Of a stretch of 64,000 bases of DNA, positions 44,998 through 53,800 are shown one piece after another. Source of the stretch: JADLGL01 sp963667605. Its GTDB lineage: Bacteria > Pseudomonadota > Alphaproteobacteria > Rhizobiales > Kaistiaceae. The notes under the pieces were generated by a model that worked only from the letters and a program-made list of their open reading frames with translations, was not told where the DNA came from and did no database searches. The stretch covers positions 62,001 to 126,000 of the forward strand of contig CAXXUZ010000001.1 in assembly GCA_963667605.2 (NCBI GenBank), written 5' to 3'. Within the stretch, counting starts at the first letter, position 1; the number at the start of each line of letters is the position of its first letter. The translations under genes and the position numbers were made by a program.

Positions 44998-47190
44998 ATG
45001 CCGGACGATCGGAAAGCCGAAGACGAGGGACAGACCGGGACGAAGAGCGGTCGCCGATTCATCGTCACCTCCCTGAAATGGTGGTTGGCATCGGCATTGA
45101 TTGTCACCATCGTACTGGCGGCGGTGGGATTGGTGCTCAACGCTACCGACATCGAGGAAGATCTGCGTCTTCGCGTTTCCATGCGGATGGAGCAGGCCGG
45201 CCAGAATTGGGTGGCCGTCGAAGTCGATGGCCGCGACGTGATCTTGACCGGGACCGCGGAGGCGGAGGTGCGGCGGCTTGAGGCTCGCGAAATCGCCGCG
45301 GCGGTGTGGGGGGTCGCCGCTGTACGAGATCGTACCGTACTGATTCCGCTGGTGACCCCGTTCAATTGGGTGGCGGAAAAAGACGGGGCCTTTGTGATCT
45401 TGACCGGTCATGTGCCGTCGGCGGACACGCAGGCGACCATCATGGACCTGGTGACCGCGATTCTTCCCCAAACGGCCGTCGAGGACCGCACCGAACTGGC
45501 TCGCGGCGTTCCGCCGGATTTCCGATCCGGCGTGGAATTCGCGCTCAGAGTGTTGGCCAATCTCGCTTCTGGCGCGGTTGAGGTGGCCGGGCTCGATATC
45601 TCAGCGGAGGGACTTGCCTTCGACCTTCTTCGTTATGAAAACGCGATCGAAATCACCCAATCCGGATTGCCGCCCGGCTTTGCCGTCATCCGCGCCGAGA
45701 TCCTGCCGCCATTGGCAAGGCCCTATGTGTGGTCGGTGACTATCAGCGAAGCGGTCACGGTGATCACCGGCTCTGTTCCGTCGACCGGCATTGCCGATCT
45801 CCTCGCCTCGGCCACATTCGCAGCTTTTGGCGGAGCTATTGTCGAGGACCGAGCCCAATTGGCGTCCGGCCAGCCTCCTGAATTCGAGGACAAGGCGAAC
45901 CGCGCGCTGTTTCTTGCCTCGCTCCTCAGTTCGGGGGAGGTGGTTCTGACCGATTCAAGCCTGAGCATTTCTGGGCGAGCGCGATCACCGGAAGCCTATG
46001 AGACCGCCCTGGCCCTTCTCGCCGCGGAGCAGCCCGCCGGTCTAACCATCGCCTATCAGGATGTCGCCCCGTTGGTCGCCGCGGCCTATGTGCTTGAGGT
46101 CGTCCGTTCCGGCGACGGCGTTGAATTGATCGGCTTCATGCCCTCGGAGGAAGCCCGAATCGAGGTCCTCGCGGAAGCCATCCGACTGTTCGGCGTCGAG
46201 CAAACCGAAGATCGGCTGCAGATCGCCGACGGCGCGCCGAGGATGGATTGGATCGGAGCTGCCAAATTCGCACTCAGCCAGGTCGCCGCCTTGTCCGGCG
46301 GGTCGGCGCGGATCAGCGATCACTCCTTTTCGATTAACGGCGCCGCCGCGACTTCCGAATCGTACGAATCCCTACGCGCGGCGCTGGCAGGCACATTGCC
46401 CGCGAGCTTGGTCCTGAACAACGTCCTGTTGAGCGCCCCGGTCGAATCGCCATACCGCTTTACCGCCGCAGTTGGTCCCGAAGCGGTGACCTTGACCGGC
46501 GTGGTACCGTCGCCTGAAACGCGCTCGCGGTTCACGACGGAGGTAGGCCTCCGATTCTCCCAGCTCGGGATCGTCAACGAGACCCTGCTGGCCAGCGGCG
46601 CGCCGGTGGGCTTCGAGGCCGCGGTCATAGCGGGACTCCAGGCCATTAGTAGGCTGGAAGCTGGTAGATTCGAGCTCATTGACCTTGCAGTGTCCGTGAC
46701 CGGAGTGGCTCCCTATCAAGGGGCGATCGATCGGATTGAGGAGCAGTTGAGAGCTGCATTGCCGGCTGAATTCTCGTTTTCGTCGTCGCTCACGGGATCG
46801 CCCGCGCAAAGCCAGGTTTCGGCGCAGATTTGTCGGGAATTGCTGGTCGCCGAACTCGGGGAGGGAGGCATCAAATTTAGCGAAGGTTCGGCAGCGATCG
46901 CTCCGGAAAGCGAGGGACGAATCGATCGGCTGGTTTCGATTCTGCAGCGATGCTCCGACGCGCAAGTGGAGATCGGCGGCCACACTGATTCCGGCGGCAC
47001 CGCCGCGCGGAACCAAGCGCTCAGCCAGATAAGAGCAGAGGCGGTGGTGGATTATCTGGAGCGAGCCGGGATCGAGGCTGACCGCCTGGCTGCCGTCGGC
47101 TATGGTGAGACGAGTCCGATCGCAAGCAATGAAACCGAAGAAGGCAGGGCACAAAATCGGCGTATTGAGTTTACGATAATCCAGCCCTGA
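44998..47190 (+). CDS. Inner-membrane-anchored BON / repeat / OmpA-like peptidoglycan-binding protein
   Basis: A 730-residue envelope protein. Residues 27-48 are a transmembrane helix (WWLASALIVTIVLAAVGLVL). Residues about 51-118 form a BON domain (VAVEVDGRDVILTGTAEAEV). Four divergent units of about 120 residues start near 121, 242, 363 and 485, each opening with an aromatic PYxW/F-like strand, then VTLTGxVPS and a VEDRxxLAxGxP segment (AVTVITGSVPSTG, GVELIGFMPSEEAR, AVTLTGVVPSPETR). The C-terminal OmpA domain (about 620-728) has EIGGHTDSGGTAARN and LAAVGYGETSPIA with the diaminopimelate-binding Asp and Arg. It is probably tethered to the inner membrane and bound to murein. It starts an apparent three-gene unit with the two membrane genes that follow. 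Confidence 0.85.
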   Translation: MPDDRKAEDEGQTGTKSGRRFIVTSLKWWLASALIVTIVLAAVGLVLNATDIEEDLRLRVSMRMEQAGQNWVAVEVDGRDVILTGTAEAEVRRLEAREIAAAVWGVAAVRDRTVLIPLVTPFNWVAEKDGAFVILTGHVPSADTQATIMDLVTAILPQTAVEDRTELARGVPPDFRSGVEFALRVLANLASGAVEVAGLDISAEGLAFDLLRYENAIEITQSGLPPGFAVIRAEILPPLARPYVWSVTISEAVTVITGSVPSTGIADLLASATFAAFGGAIVEDRAQLASGQPPEFEDKANRALFLASLLSSGEVVLTDSSLSISGRARSPEAYETALALLAAEQPAGLTIAYQDVAPLVAAAYVLEVVRSGDGVELIGFMPSEEARIEVLAEAIRLFGVEQTEDRLQIADGAPRMDWIGAAKFALSQVAALSGGSARISDHSFSINGAAATSESYESLRAALAGTLPASLVLNNVLLSAPVESPYRFTAAVGPEAVTLTGVVPSPETRSRFTTEVGLRFSQLGIVNETLLASGAPVGFEAAVIAGLQAISRLEAGRFELIDLAVSVTGVAPYQGAIDRIEEQLRAALPAEFSFSSSLTGSPAQSQVSAQICRELLVAELGEGGIKFSEGSAAIAPESEGRIDRLVSILQRCSDAQVEIGGHTDSGGTAARNQALSQIRAEAVVDYLERAGIEADRLAAVGYGETSPIASNETEEGRAQNRRIEFTIIQP

Positions 47191-47209
47191 CGATAGATTG
47201 CTGTTCGTG

Positions 47210-47332
47210 ATGTCGCAGTACTGGCCGTTCCTCGTGGTCGCGCTTCTGGCCGGCACGGTGGTCGGTTGGTGGGTCGCTTCGCCGGCCGTCCGTGGCGCGC
47301 CTTCGCTCCCACCGGACGAGGCTGAAGGATGA
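47210..47332 (+). CDS. 40-residue single-helix membrane protein
   Basis: ATG 47210 opens a 40-codon frame: a short polar start (MSQY), one hydrophobic helix (WPFLVVALLAGTVVGWWVA) and a Pro/Glu-rich tail (APSLPPDEAEG). It lies 19 bases after the OmpA-like gene and overlaps the next gene by ATGA, which is strong evidence that it is translated. It is likely a small partner of the flanking membrane proteins; its GxxxGWWV-type helix would suit packing with the similar helix of the next protein. No named family. Confidence 0.65.
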   Translation: MSQYWPFLVVALLAGTVVGWWVASPAVRGAPSLPPDEAEG

Positions 47333-48471
47333 TTGGCCATGCTGGCGAAGTTTGGCTGGCTTTGTTTGCTGCCTTCGCGGTCGGCAGCTTGCTTGGCTGG
47401 TTACTCTATCGGGCGATCGACCGCAGCGACTATGCCTTCGATCAGCGGGAGCTGACCGACGCATTGGGTCGACGTTTCCAAAAGGGTCCGCCGGCGGCGC
47501 TGGAGGCAAGCAGCACTGCCGGAGGCTCGTCACCTGCTGCCGGTAAGTCGACAGCTTCGCAGACCTCACACTCGGACGCCGCCGAAACCCTACGAAAGCG
47601 AGTGCGCTCGAGCTCTCTGGCGGCTGCGTGGCGGGCTTCGCGTAATCAACGTCTGGCGACACCGGCGCCCGAATCGATTGATCGAAACGCGCCGGCATCA
47701 GCGGAGCCCGGAAAGGCTGGGGAAAGGCCACCGATCAAGGACGAGCCAACCGCAGCGCCCGCAGCGCCAGCGGCCGAAGTTCCCGGTGCCGCCGCTGACA
47801 AAGACCTTCCGCCGCGAACCATCTCGAAGCCGGTTCGCTCGTCGGCAGGCCGAACCGACGGAACCGATGCTCCGACCAACGAAGAGCCATGGGTCCGGGC
47901 GCCCGGAGCTTGGCCGCCTCTGGGCGGTTCGCAGCGGTCGGAGGGGATCGATAGCGAGCCCGGACCGACCGAGCCTTCGACGTCGGAGACATCCGGGGAT
48001 TTCCCCCCGCATTTCTTCACTGCACGTTCCGGTCACGATGACATTTGGTCAGAGGGAGAACCAGCTCCGATCGAGAGCGGACCTGCCGATGAGGCGAAGC
48101 CTAGTCCTCTACGGTCGGCGGCCGATCCGGACATCGAGGCCGCCGCGAGCATCCTCGTTGAACCGCGGCCGGCTTTGGGACTGGACGGCCGCGATCGCCC
48201 GCCGGGCCTGTCCGAAGCGCCAAGCAATCACGACGATCTGAAGAAGATCAAGGGAGTTGGGCCGGCTTTCGAGAAGAAGCTCAACCAACTCGGCATCTAT
48301 CGCTACGACCAGATTGCCGCGTGGACACCGGCGCAACAGAACTGGGTGGGAGAGACTGTTGGCTACGTTGGCCGCATCGAAAGGTCCGAATGGATCAACC
48401 GGGCCGCCTCACTGGCAGCGACGGCGAGCGGGGATGTGGCGGCTAAAGACCGAGATCCGCTGCAAGATTGA
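47329..48471 (+). CDS. Membrane-anchored protein with C-terminal helix-hairpin-helix domain
   Basis: A 380-residue protein with an N-terminal transmembrane helix (VWLALFAAFAVGSLLGWLLY), about 240 residues of disordered Pro/Ala/Ser/Glu-rich linker, and a C-terminal HhH module (DLKKIKGVGPAFEKKLNQLG, IYRYDQIAAWTPAQQNWVGE, YVGRIERSEWINRAA). This HhH type is found at the end of many alphaproteobacterial proteins, including NADH dehydrogenase subunit E fusions; it may bind DNA or protein. It is translationally coupled to the 40-residue gene. Its 3' end overlaps the convergent transglycosylase gene by 29 bases. Confidence 0.75.
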   Translation: MIGHAGEVWLALFAAFAVGSLLGWLLYRAIDRSDYAFDQRELTDALGRRFQKGPPAALEASSTAGGSSPAAGKSTASQTSHSDAAETLRKRVRSSSLAAAWRASRNQRLATPAPESIDRNAPASAEPGKAGERPPIKDEPTAAPAAPAAEVPGAAADKDLPPRTISKPVRSSAGRTDGTDAPTNEEPWVRAPGAWPPLGGSQRSEGIDSEPGPTEPSTSETSGDFPPHFFTARSGHDDIWSEGEPAPIESGPADEAKPSPLRSAADPDIEAAASILVEPRPALGLDGRDRPPGLSEAPSNHDDLKKIKGVGPAFEKKLNQLGIYRYDQIAAWTPAQQNWVGETVGYVGRIERSEWINRAASLAATASGDVAAKDRDPLQD

Positions 48472-50593
48472 GCGACGGGTCTCCCAGTCTCGCCCGGTAT
48501 ACTTGCAAATTTTCCAGCACTCGCATGATGTAGTTGCGGGTTTCATCGAACGGAATGCGCTCGATCCAGTCGATCGGATCAGTGCTCGGTGAGCGCGGAT
48601 CGCCATAGATCTCGATCCAACGGTCGGCGCGGGTGAAGCCGGCATTGAACGCTGCCAGCGCCAGCGCATGATTGCCGCGATATCGATCCAGCAGCGTCCC
48701 GAGATAGGCGCCGCCGAGCACGGCATTGTATTCCGGATCGGCGGTAAGACGCGCCTCGGAATAAGGCAGGCCGACAAGCCGCGCCATTTCGCGGGCCGTG
48801 CCCGGCAGAATTTGCAGAAGTCCAAGGGCACCGGCCGTGCTCTCGGCGGAAATGTTGAACGAGCTCTCCTGCCGCGCCACGGCGAATATCAGCGCCAGCT
48901 CGACGTGATCGCTCGCCATCTCGTCCGGGATGACAGCGGTCGAGAATGCAACGCTGTCGACCGCCAAGCCACGATTGGCCGCGAGTTTGCCGATCTGGAG
49001 GGCGAGCTGATGATCTCCTCGCGATTCGGCCAACTGCGCCAAAACAGCAATTTCGACTGGATCGGTAAGCGTATCGGCAAGGAATCGCGCGATAAGGTCG
49101 GCGGCTTCGCGGCGGTCCAGCCCGTAGAGCCAGAGCATCGCCTGCGCCAAATCATTGTCGGCGAATTGCGCGCGCATGGCTTCGTTGATAGCCGGCTCCG
49201 GTGCGAGCGGTATTTCATCGCCCTCGAGCCGCGTGATCGCGAGTTGGCCGTAGAAACTGGTGTGATAGCCGGCTGCGATCTCAAAGTTCCGCTGGGCGTT
49301 GCCGGCGTCGCCGAGCGCGTCATAGCTTCGTCCGAGCCAATAATGGGCTCGAGATTGACTGAGCGGGAATGTCGAGCTTGTCGCGAGGGTTTCGAAATGG
49401 CCGATCGCGCTCTCTGGGTCGCCTAGCAGCCGAAGCGCGGTCCAACCGGCCTGGAACTCGATCTTGACGATATTGGTTCGCCGTTGGGCCGAGTGGTCCG
49501 CGAGAATCTGGTAGGCCGTCGCGGCGTCACCACGATCAACCAGCTGTCGCGCTACGAACAGGCGCTGGCTTGCCCAAGCTTCAGGGTCGATCAACACCGA
49601 AGGATCGGTCGGCGTGACCATCAGCAACGCCGCGGCCTCCGAGACGGCGGAGCTGCGCACCAACAGCCGAAGCAGCGCATAGAGATAGCCGGGATCGGAG
49701 CGGAGGTTGGCCGGAACCGCCGCTAGCAGAGCCGCTGCGTTGCTGCGGCCATCATTGACCGCGGACCATGCGATGGCCAGCTTCTGGGTATCGGCACTGA
49801 GTTGCTCCGCCGCGCGGAGGCCCGCTTCGTTCTCGCCATCATAGAAGAGGCGGCTCATCCGCCAATGATGATCGTCCGCGGTGAGATATTGTCCAAACTC
49901 GGCGAGGACAGTGTCCTCGGTCTGGCGGGAGAAACTCCGCTCCCGCCAGTAGGGGCGGATCAGCGCCGCAGCCTCCTCATCGCGGCGGAGGGCGAGATAG
50001 GATTGCGCCAAAAGGATCGTGGTCGATTCCAGCACCGGCCCTTTCCCAGCAAGCGCTTCGATCAGCGCTCCGGCCGAGAGCTCCTCCCGCGCCAGAGCCT
50101 GTTCGAACCGGATTTGCATCAAGGTCTGGTCGGGCCAATCCGGCACTGCCGCAGCCGCCTCGGCTAATAGCGCGGAGCTGGTATCGGGATATCCGTCAGT
50201 GGCGATGAGCCATTCGATCAGCAGCACGCCGGCCGGGTCGACCATCGCTCGGGCTATGCGCACAGCGGAATCGTAGTCGGCTGCCCGGAGCCGGCGATAG
50301 GCGGAAGTCAATAGAAAGTCTGGCGACGTGAGATCGACTAGCAGCGGCTGCGGGTTGCCGTCAGCCTCATCGTTGAGACCGAACAGGGCTGCAGCAGCGC
50401 CCAGAAAATCACCGATCGGGTCGTTCGTGACACGCTCCGGATGCGGGCGTGGGATCGGTGGCGCGATCTGCGCCAACCCGATATCGGCCGGCTGCGGCAA
50501 CGGAGCTGGAACCTGAGCGACGGCGGGCATCAGGACGCCGGCGGATAGAACCGCGGCGACACCCGCCCCGGTGAAGCCACGGCGCGGGGTCAT
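48443..50593 (-). CDS. Soluble lytic murein transglycosylase
   Basis: A 716-residue periplasmic enzyme of the Slt70 type. A signal peptide (GVAAVLSAGVLMPAVAQ) leads to a long helical superhelix ring of TPR-like repeats (HYWLGRSYDALGDAGNAQRN) and a C-terminal SLT domain with catalytic Glu in IFAVARQESSFNISAESTAG, then ALGLLQILPGTAREMARLVG, NAVLGGAYLGTLLDRYRGN and ALAAFNAGFTRADRW. It cleaves glycan strands to 1,6-anhydromuropeptides. ATG 50593 was chosen over the longer frame to 50680 because it opens the signal peptide. The gene reads toward the HhH gene with overlapping 3' ends. Confidence 0.92.
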   Translation of the reverse strand: MTPRRGFTGAGVAAVLSAGVLMPAVAQVPAPLPQPADIGLAQIAPPIPRPHPERVTNDPIGDFLGAAAALFGLNDEADGNPQPLLVDLTSPDFLLTSAYRRLRAADYDSAVRIARAMVDPAGVLLIEWLIATDGYPDTSSALLAEAAAAVPDWPDQTLMQIRFEQALAREELSAGALIEALAGKGPVLESTTILLAQSYLALRRDEEAAALIRPYWRERSFSRQTEDTVLAEFGQYLTADDHHWRMSRLFYDGENEAGLRAAEQLSADTQKLAIAWSAVNDGRSNAAALLAAVPANLRSDPGYLYALLRLLVRSSAVSEAAALLMVTPTDPSVLIDPEAWASQRLFVARQLVDRGDAATAYQILADHSAQRRTNIVKIEFQAGWTALRLLGDPESAIGHFETLATSSTFPLSQSRAHYWLGRSYDALGDAGNAQRNFEIAAGYHTSFYGQLAITRLEGDEIPLAPEPAINEAMRAQFADNDLAQAMLWLYGLDRREAADLIARFLADTLTDPVEIAVLAQLAESRGDHQLALQIGKLAANRGLAVDSVAFSTAVIPDEMASDHVELALIFAVARQESSFNISAESTAGALGLLQILPGTAREMARLVGLPYSEARLTADPEYNAVLGGAYLGTLLDRYRGNHALALAAFNAGFTRADRWIEIYGDPRSPSTDPIDWIERIPFDETRNYIMRVLENLQVYRARLGDPSLNLAADLGL

Positions 50594-50839
50594 GCGAAGC
50601 AATCGCTCCGATTTCGCTGGACCAGACAACCGAACCCCAAAGCCTTGCCGGGCCCTTGCTGCTCGGCCCCCCAACAGCAATCCTCGCTAAAGCTTTGCCG
50701 AAACTAAGGCAGGCGGGGAGAACAAATGCTTGAGCGACGGGCTCAGGCTGCTTGTTGCCGGGTCTGGGTGCAACGACTATGGTCCCGCGCGACCTTCCTT
50801 CAAGCCAGGTAATCGGGCCGATTGCGGTCTGAAGAAGAC

Positions 50840-51715
50840 ATGTTCAAAGGCTCATTCACCGCTCTGGTGACGCCACTGCGCGATGATGCCGTCGACGAGG
50901 CCGCCTTCTCCGACTTCGTCGAATGGCAAATCGCGGAGGGCGCGCATGGCTTGGTGCCGGTGGGCACCACCGGAGAAAGCCCGACGCTGAGCCACGCCGA
51001 GCACCGCCGTGTGATCGCGCTATGCATAGAGGTTGCGGCAGGTCGCGTTCCGGTGATAGCGGGCGCAGGTTCGAACAATACTACCGAAGCGATCGAGCTC
51101 GGCCGCGAGGCGGAGCGGGTCGGGGCCGACGCCCTGCTTGTGGTGACGCCATATTACAACAAGCCCAACCAGGCCGGTCTGCTGGCGCACTACCGAGCGA
51201 TTAACGACGCCGTCGGCATTCCTATCATCATCTACAACATTCCGCCGCGCTCGGTGATCGACATGTCGGTCGAAACCATGGCCGAGCTTTCCGCGCTCGA
51301 CCATATCGCCGGCGTGAAGGATGCCACCGCCGATCTCGAGCGCGTCAGTCTGCACCGCCATTTGATCGGTCCGGACTTCATCCAGTTCTCCGGCGAGGAC
51401 GGCACCGCGCTTGGCTTCATGGCTCATGGCGGCCATGGCTGCATTTCAGTCACAGCCAATGTCGCGCCGCGGCTAATGTCGGAGTTTCAAACCTTGTGCC
51501 TCGCCGGCGACTTCGCCGCTGCGTTAAGCCTGCAGGATCGGCTGATGCCTTTGCACCGGGCTTTGTTCCTCGATCCCAATCCGGCCGGCGCAAAATATGC
51601 GCTGTCGCTGCTCGGCAAGATGAGCGGCGAACTTCGCTTGCCTCTGGTCGAACCGAGCGATGGCGTCAAGCAGGAGATAAAGGCTGCCATGCGCCACGCC
51701 GGCCTAATCGGTTGA
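50840..51715 (+). CDS. dapA: 4-hydroxy-tetrahydrodipicolinate synthase
   Basis: A 291-residue TIM-barrel lyase that condenses pyruvate with aspartate semialdehyde in lysine and diaminopimelate synthesis. Marks are LVPVGTTGESPTLSHAEH (Thr pair of the proton relay), VVTPYYNKPNQAGLLAHY, the catalytic Tyr in IIIYNIPPRSVIDMS, and the Schiff-base Lys in IAGVKDATADLERV. ATG 50840 is used, not the earlier 50822, because the family begins MFKGSFTALVTP and gaagaag lies just upstream. smpB follows after 13 bases and is probably cotranscribed. Confidence 0.96.
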   Translation: MFKGSFTALVTPLRDDAVDEAAFSDFVEWQIAEGAHGLVPVGTTGESPTLSHAEHRRVIALCIEVAAGRVPVIAGAGSNNTTEAIELGREAERVGADALLVVTPYYNKPNQAGLLAHYRAINDAVGIPIIIYNIPPRSVIDMSVETMAELSALDHIAGVKDATADLERVSLHRHLIGPDFIQFSGEDGTALGFMAHGGHGCISVTANVAPRLMSEFQTLCLAGDFAAALSLQDRLMPLHRALFLDPNPAGAKYALSLLGKMSGELRLPLVEPSDGVKQEIKAAMRHAGLIG

Positions 51716-51728
51716 GATCGCGGCGAGG

Positions 51729-52205
51729 ATGGCAGGAAAAGCCAAAGAGAAGCCGCGCCGCGCCGCAGCGGTCAATCGTCGCGCTCGCTTCGACTATGAG
51801 ATCGGACAGATCTTCGAGGCCGGGATTGTGCTCACCGGCACCGAAGTGAAGTCGCTTCGCGGTGGAAGAGCGACGATCGGTGAGGCCTATGCCGGTGAAA
51901 CTGGCGACGAGATCTGGCTCTACAACGCCTACATCCCGGGATATCTCGAGGCCAATCGCTTTAATCACGAGACCCGGCGGCCGCGGAAGCTGTTGCTCAA
52001 CAAGCGCGAGATCAGAAGGCTCACCAACGCCGTCAATCGCGAAGGCATGACGGTGGTCCCGCTTAAGATATATTTCAACGATCGTGGCCGAGCCAAGATT
52101 GAGGTCGCCCTCGCCAAGGGGAAGAAGCTCTACGATAAACGCCAGACCGAGAAGGAGCGCAGCTGGAGTCGCGAGAAGTCACGGATCATGAAGGAGAAGG
52201 GCTAG
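51729..52205 (+). CDS. smpB: SsrA (tmRNA)-binding protein
   Basis: A 158-residue OB-fold protein that carries tmRNA into stalled ribosomes. Marks are VNRRARFDYEIGQIFEAGI, VLTGTEVKSLRGGRATIGEA, GYLEANRFNHETRRPRKLLL and the basic C-terminal tail KKLYDKRQTEKERSWSREK, which enters the mRNA channel. The stop is TAG, and the family normally ends here (IMKEKG), which shows that TAG terminates in this organism. It lies behind dapA, a common alphaproteobacterial arrangement. Confidence 0.97.
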   Translation: MAGKAKEKPRRAAAVNRRARFDYEIGQIFEAGIVLTGTEVKSLRGGRATIGEAYAGETGDEIWLYNAYIPGYLEANRFNHETRRPRKLLLNKREIRRLTNAVNREGMTVVPLKIYFNDRGRAKIEVALAKGKKLYDKRQTEKERSWSREKSRIMKEKG

Positions 52206-52227
52206 CGCTCGCCACGTGTGACGCCGG

Positions 52228-52878
52228 CTAAAGATGCGCTCGAATCCGTTCCAGCACGGCCACGAACATGTCCTCCGTCAACCGCCCGGTATTCGTGTTC
52301 AGCCGCGAGCAATGATAGCTGTCGAACAGCGTTACGCCCTGCCCGGCGTCATGGACGGCCCCGTGCGCGAAGCGTGTCTGGGAACGCAACATACCGAGTG
52401 CCGTGACGGAGCTGTCATGGGCAATCCGGCCGAGCGCCAGGATTGCCGCCAGGTTCGGCATCGATTGAATTGTGGCGGCGAGAAACGGCCGGCAGGTTCT
52501 GATTTCCTCCGGCGTCGGCTTGTTATCGGGTGGAACGCAGCGCACCGCATTCGAGATCGCAGTGTCGACGAGCACCAGTGAATCATCGGGACTGGCCTTG
52601 TATACGCCCGATGCGAAGCCGCTGCGGATCAGGGTCCGATAGAGAAGCTCACCGGCGTAGTCGCCAGTAAACGGCCGTCCGGTCCGGTTGGCGCCACGCA
52701 ATCCGGGGGCGAGGCCGACGATCAAAAATCGGGCGTCGCGGGTGCCCAAGGTCGTGACCGGGCCATTATGCCAGCCTGGTTCCAAGCCTCGCCATCGCTC
52801 GCGAAAAGCCACTAGGCGCGGGCAAAATGGGCAATCGACATGCGGCTCGGCGGCGGCAGTCGGCGAGGCTCCGATCAC
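52228..52878 (-). CDS. Type 5 (UdgB-like) uracil-DNA glycosylase
   Basis: A 216-residue iron-sulfur DNA repair enzyme. Cluster ligands appear in VDCPFCPRLV, NAVRCVPP and TCRPFLA. Motif 1 is VGLAPGLRGANRTGRPFTGD (where family 5 enzymes have GLAPG and lack the usual polar catalytic residue). Motif 2 is DSYHCSRLNTNTGRLT with the conserved His. The family removes uracil, and often hypoxanthine, from DNA. It converges on smpB. The downstream neighbour on the same strand, upstream in sequence, is the broken NYN-domain gene. Confidence 0.9.
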   Translation of the reverse strand: MIGASPTAAAEPHVDCPFCPRLVAFRERWRGLEPGWHNGPVTTLGTRDARFLIVGLAPGLRGANRTGRPFTGDYAGELLYRTLIRSGFASGVYKASPDDSLVLVDTAISNAVRCVPPDNKPTPEEIRTCRPFLAATIQSMPNLAAILALGRIAHDSSVTALGMLRSQTRFAHGAVHDAGQGVTLFDSYHCSRLNTNTGRLTEDMFVAVLERIRAHL

Positions 52879-52890
52879 AGCAGCGACCGA

Positions 52891-53496
52891 TCAGAAATCT
52901 TCTTCAAGCTCGTCCTCGAACAAAGCCTCCGAATCATCGGCGGCCTCATTTTGGCGCGATTCCCGTTCCGGCGGGTCTCTGCGGATCTCTTCGCGCAACG
53001 AGGAGAGCTCAATGAAATGATCGGCCTGGCGCCTCAGTTCGTCGGCAATCATTGGCCGTTTGGTCGATAAGGTCGAGACCACTGTCACCTTGCGACCGCG
53101 TCTCTGAACCGCCTCCACCAAAGAACGGAAATCGCCGTCGCCGGAAAAAAGCACAATGTGATCGATGGAATCAGCGATCTCTATAACGCCGATCGCCAGT
53201 TCCATGTCCATATTGCCCTTGATCTTGCGTCGCCCCGAATTGTCAACGAACTCTTTGGTCGGCTTGGTCACAACTGTGTAGCCATTGTAGTCTAACCAGT
53301 CTATTAGCGGTCTGATCGACAAGTATTCCTGATCCTCGGCAAGCGCAGTGTGATAATAGGCTCGCAGCAAATAGCCAGTTTTTTAGAAATATACCAAAAG
53401 ACGCCTGTAATCGATATCAAAACCTAAGGATTTGGTTGTCGCGTATAGATTGGCGCCATCAATGAAGACAGCAATCTTTTCTCTGGGATCAAATAT
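52891..53496 (-). pseudogene. NYN-domain (LabA/DUF88) protein with lost start codon and in-frame TAA
   Basis: The full protein reads IFDPREKIAVFIDGANLYAT, KSLGFDIDYRRLLVYF, TAA (53383-53385), KTGYLLRAYYHTALAEDQEY, GNMDMELAIGVIEIADSID, HIVLFSGDGDFRSLVEAVQR. NYN acidic residues (FIDGAN, NMDMEL, SGDGDF) are intact. The family has MFDPREKIAVF at the start, but the ATG is ATA here (53494-53496), and the TAA replaces a Gln codon (CAA) of relatives. An internal ATG gives the open part from 53370, which lacks the first catalytic Asp. LabA-like proteins are PIN-like RNases of uncertain role in alphaproteobacteria. The surrounding DNA is AT-rich. Confidence 0.82.
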
Positions 53497-53502
53497 TTGA
53501 TC
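53487..53502. promoter_or_regulatory. 16-base perfect palindrome at the NYN gene start
   Basis: GATCAAATATTTGATC is a perfect palindrome and part of a 12-base tandem repeat (atcaaatatttg twice). It lies over the lost start codon of the NYN gene, in an AT-rich region of about 300 bases (53497-53800) that otherwise holds only the rpoZ promoter and leader. It could be an operator, or the duplication that destroyed the start. Confidence 0.4.
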
Positions 53503-53800
53503 AAATATTTGCTCGTCTCAAAATAGTATCGAATATCCAGTTTCTTAAATAATATTGAAAATGACTAGTGTTTTGGTTGGCTAGGCTGCTGGCAATCGGT
53601 GGCAGGATCCCATGCGGAAGAGATCTGAATTCTTCCGGCGCGAGCAATCTTCGCGGGCTCTATCGATAGCGATTGCAGCGAAGAAGCGCATAGACCGGCT
53701 TTGTCACGGAAATGTGGCCATTGGCAAAACGGGTCAGATCCCTTGCAAATCTAGCGAACGACACCTAATCAACAGAGCTGAACAGCCCAAAGGAGAACCG

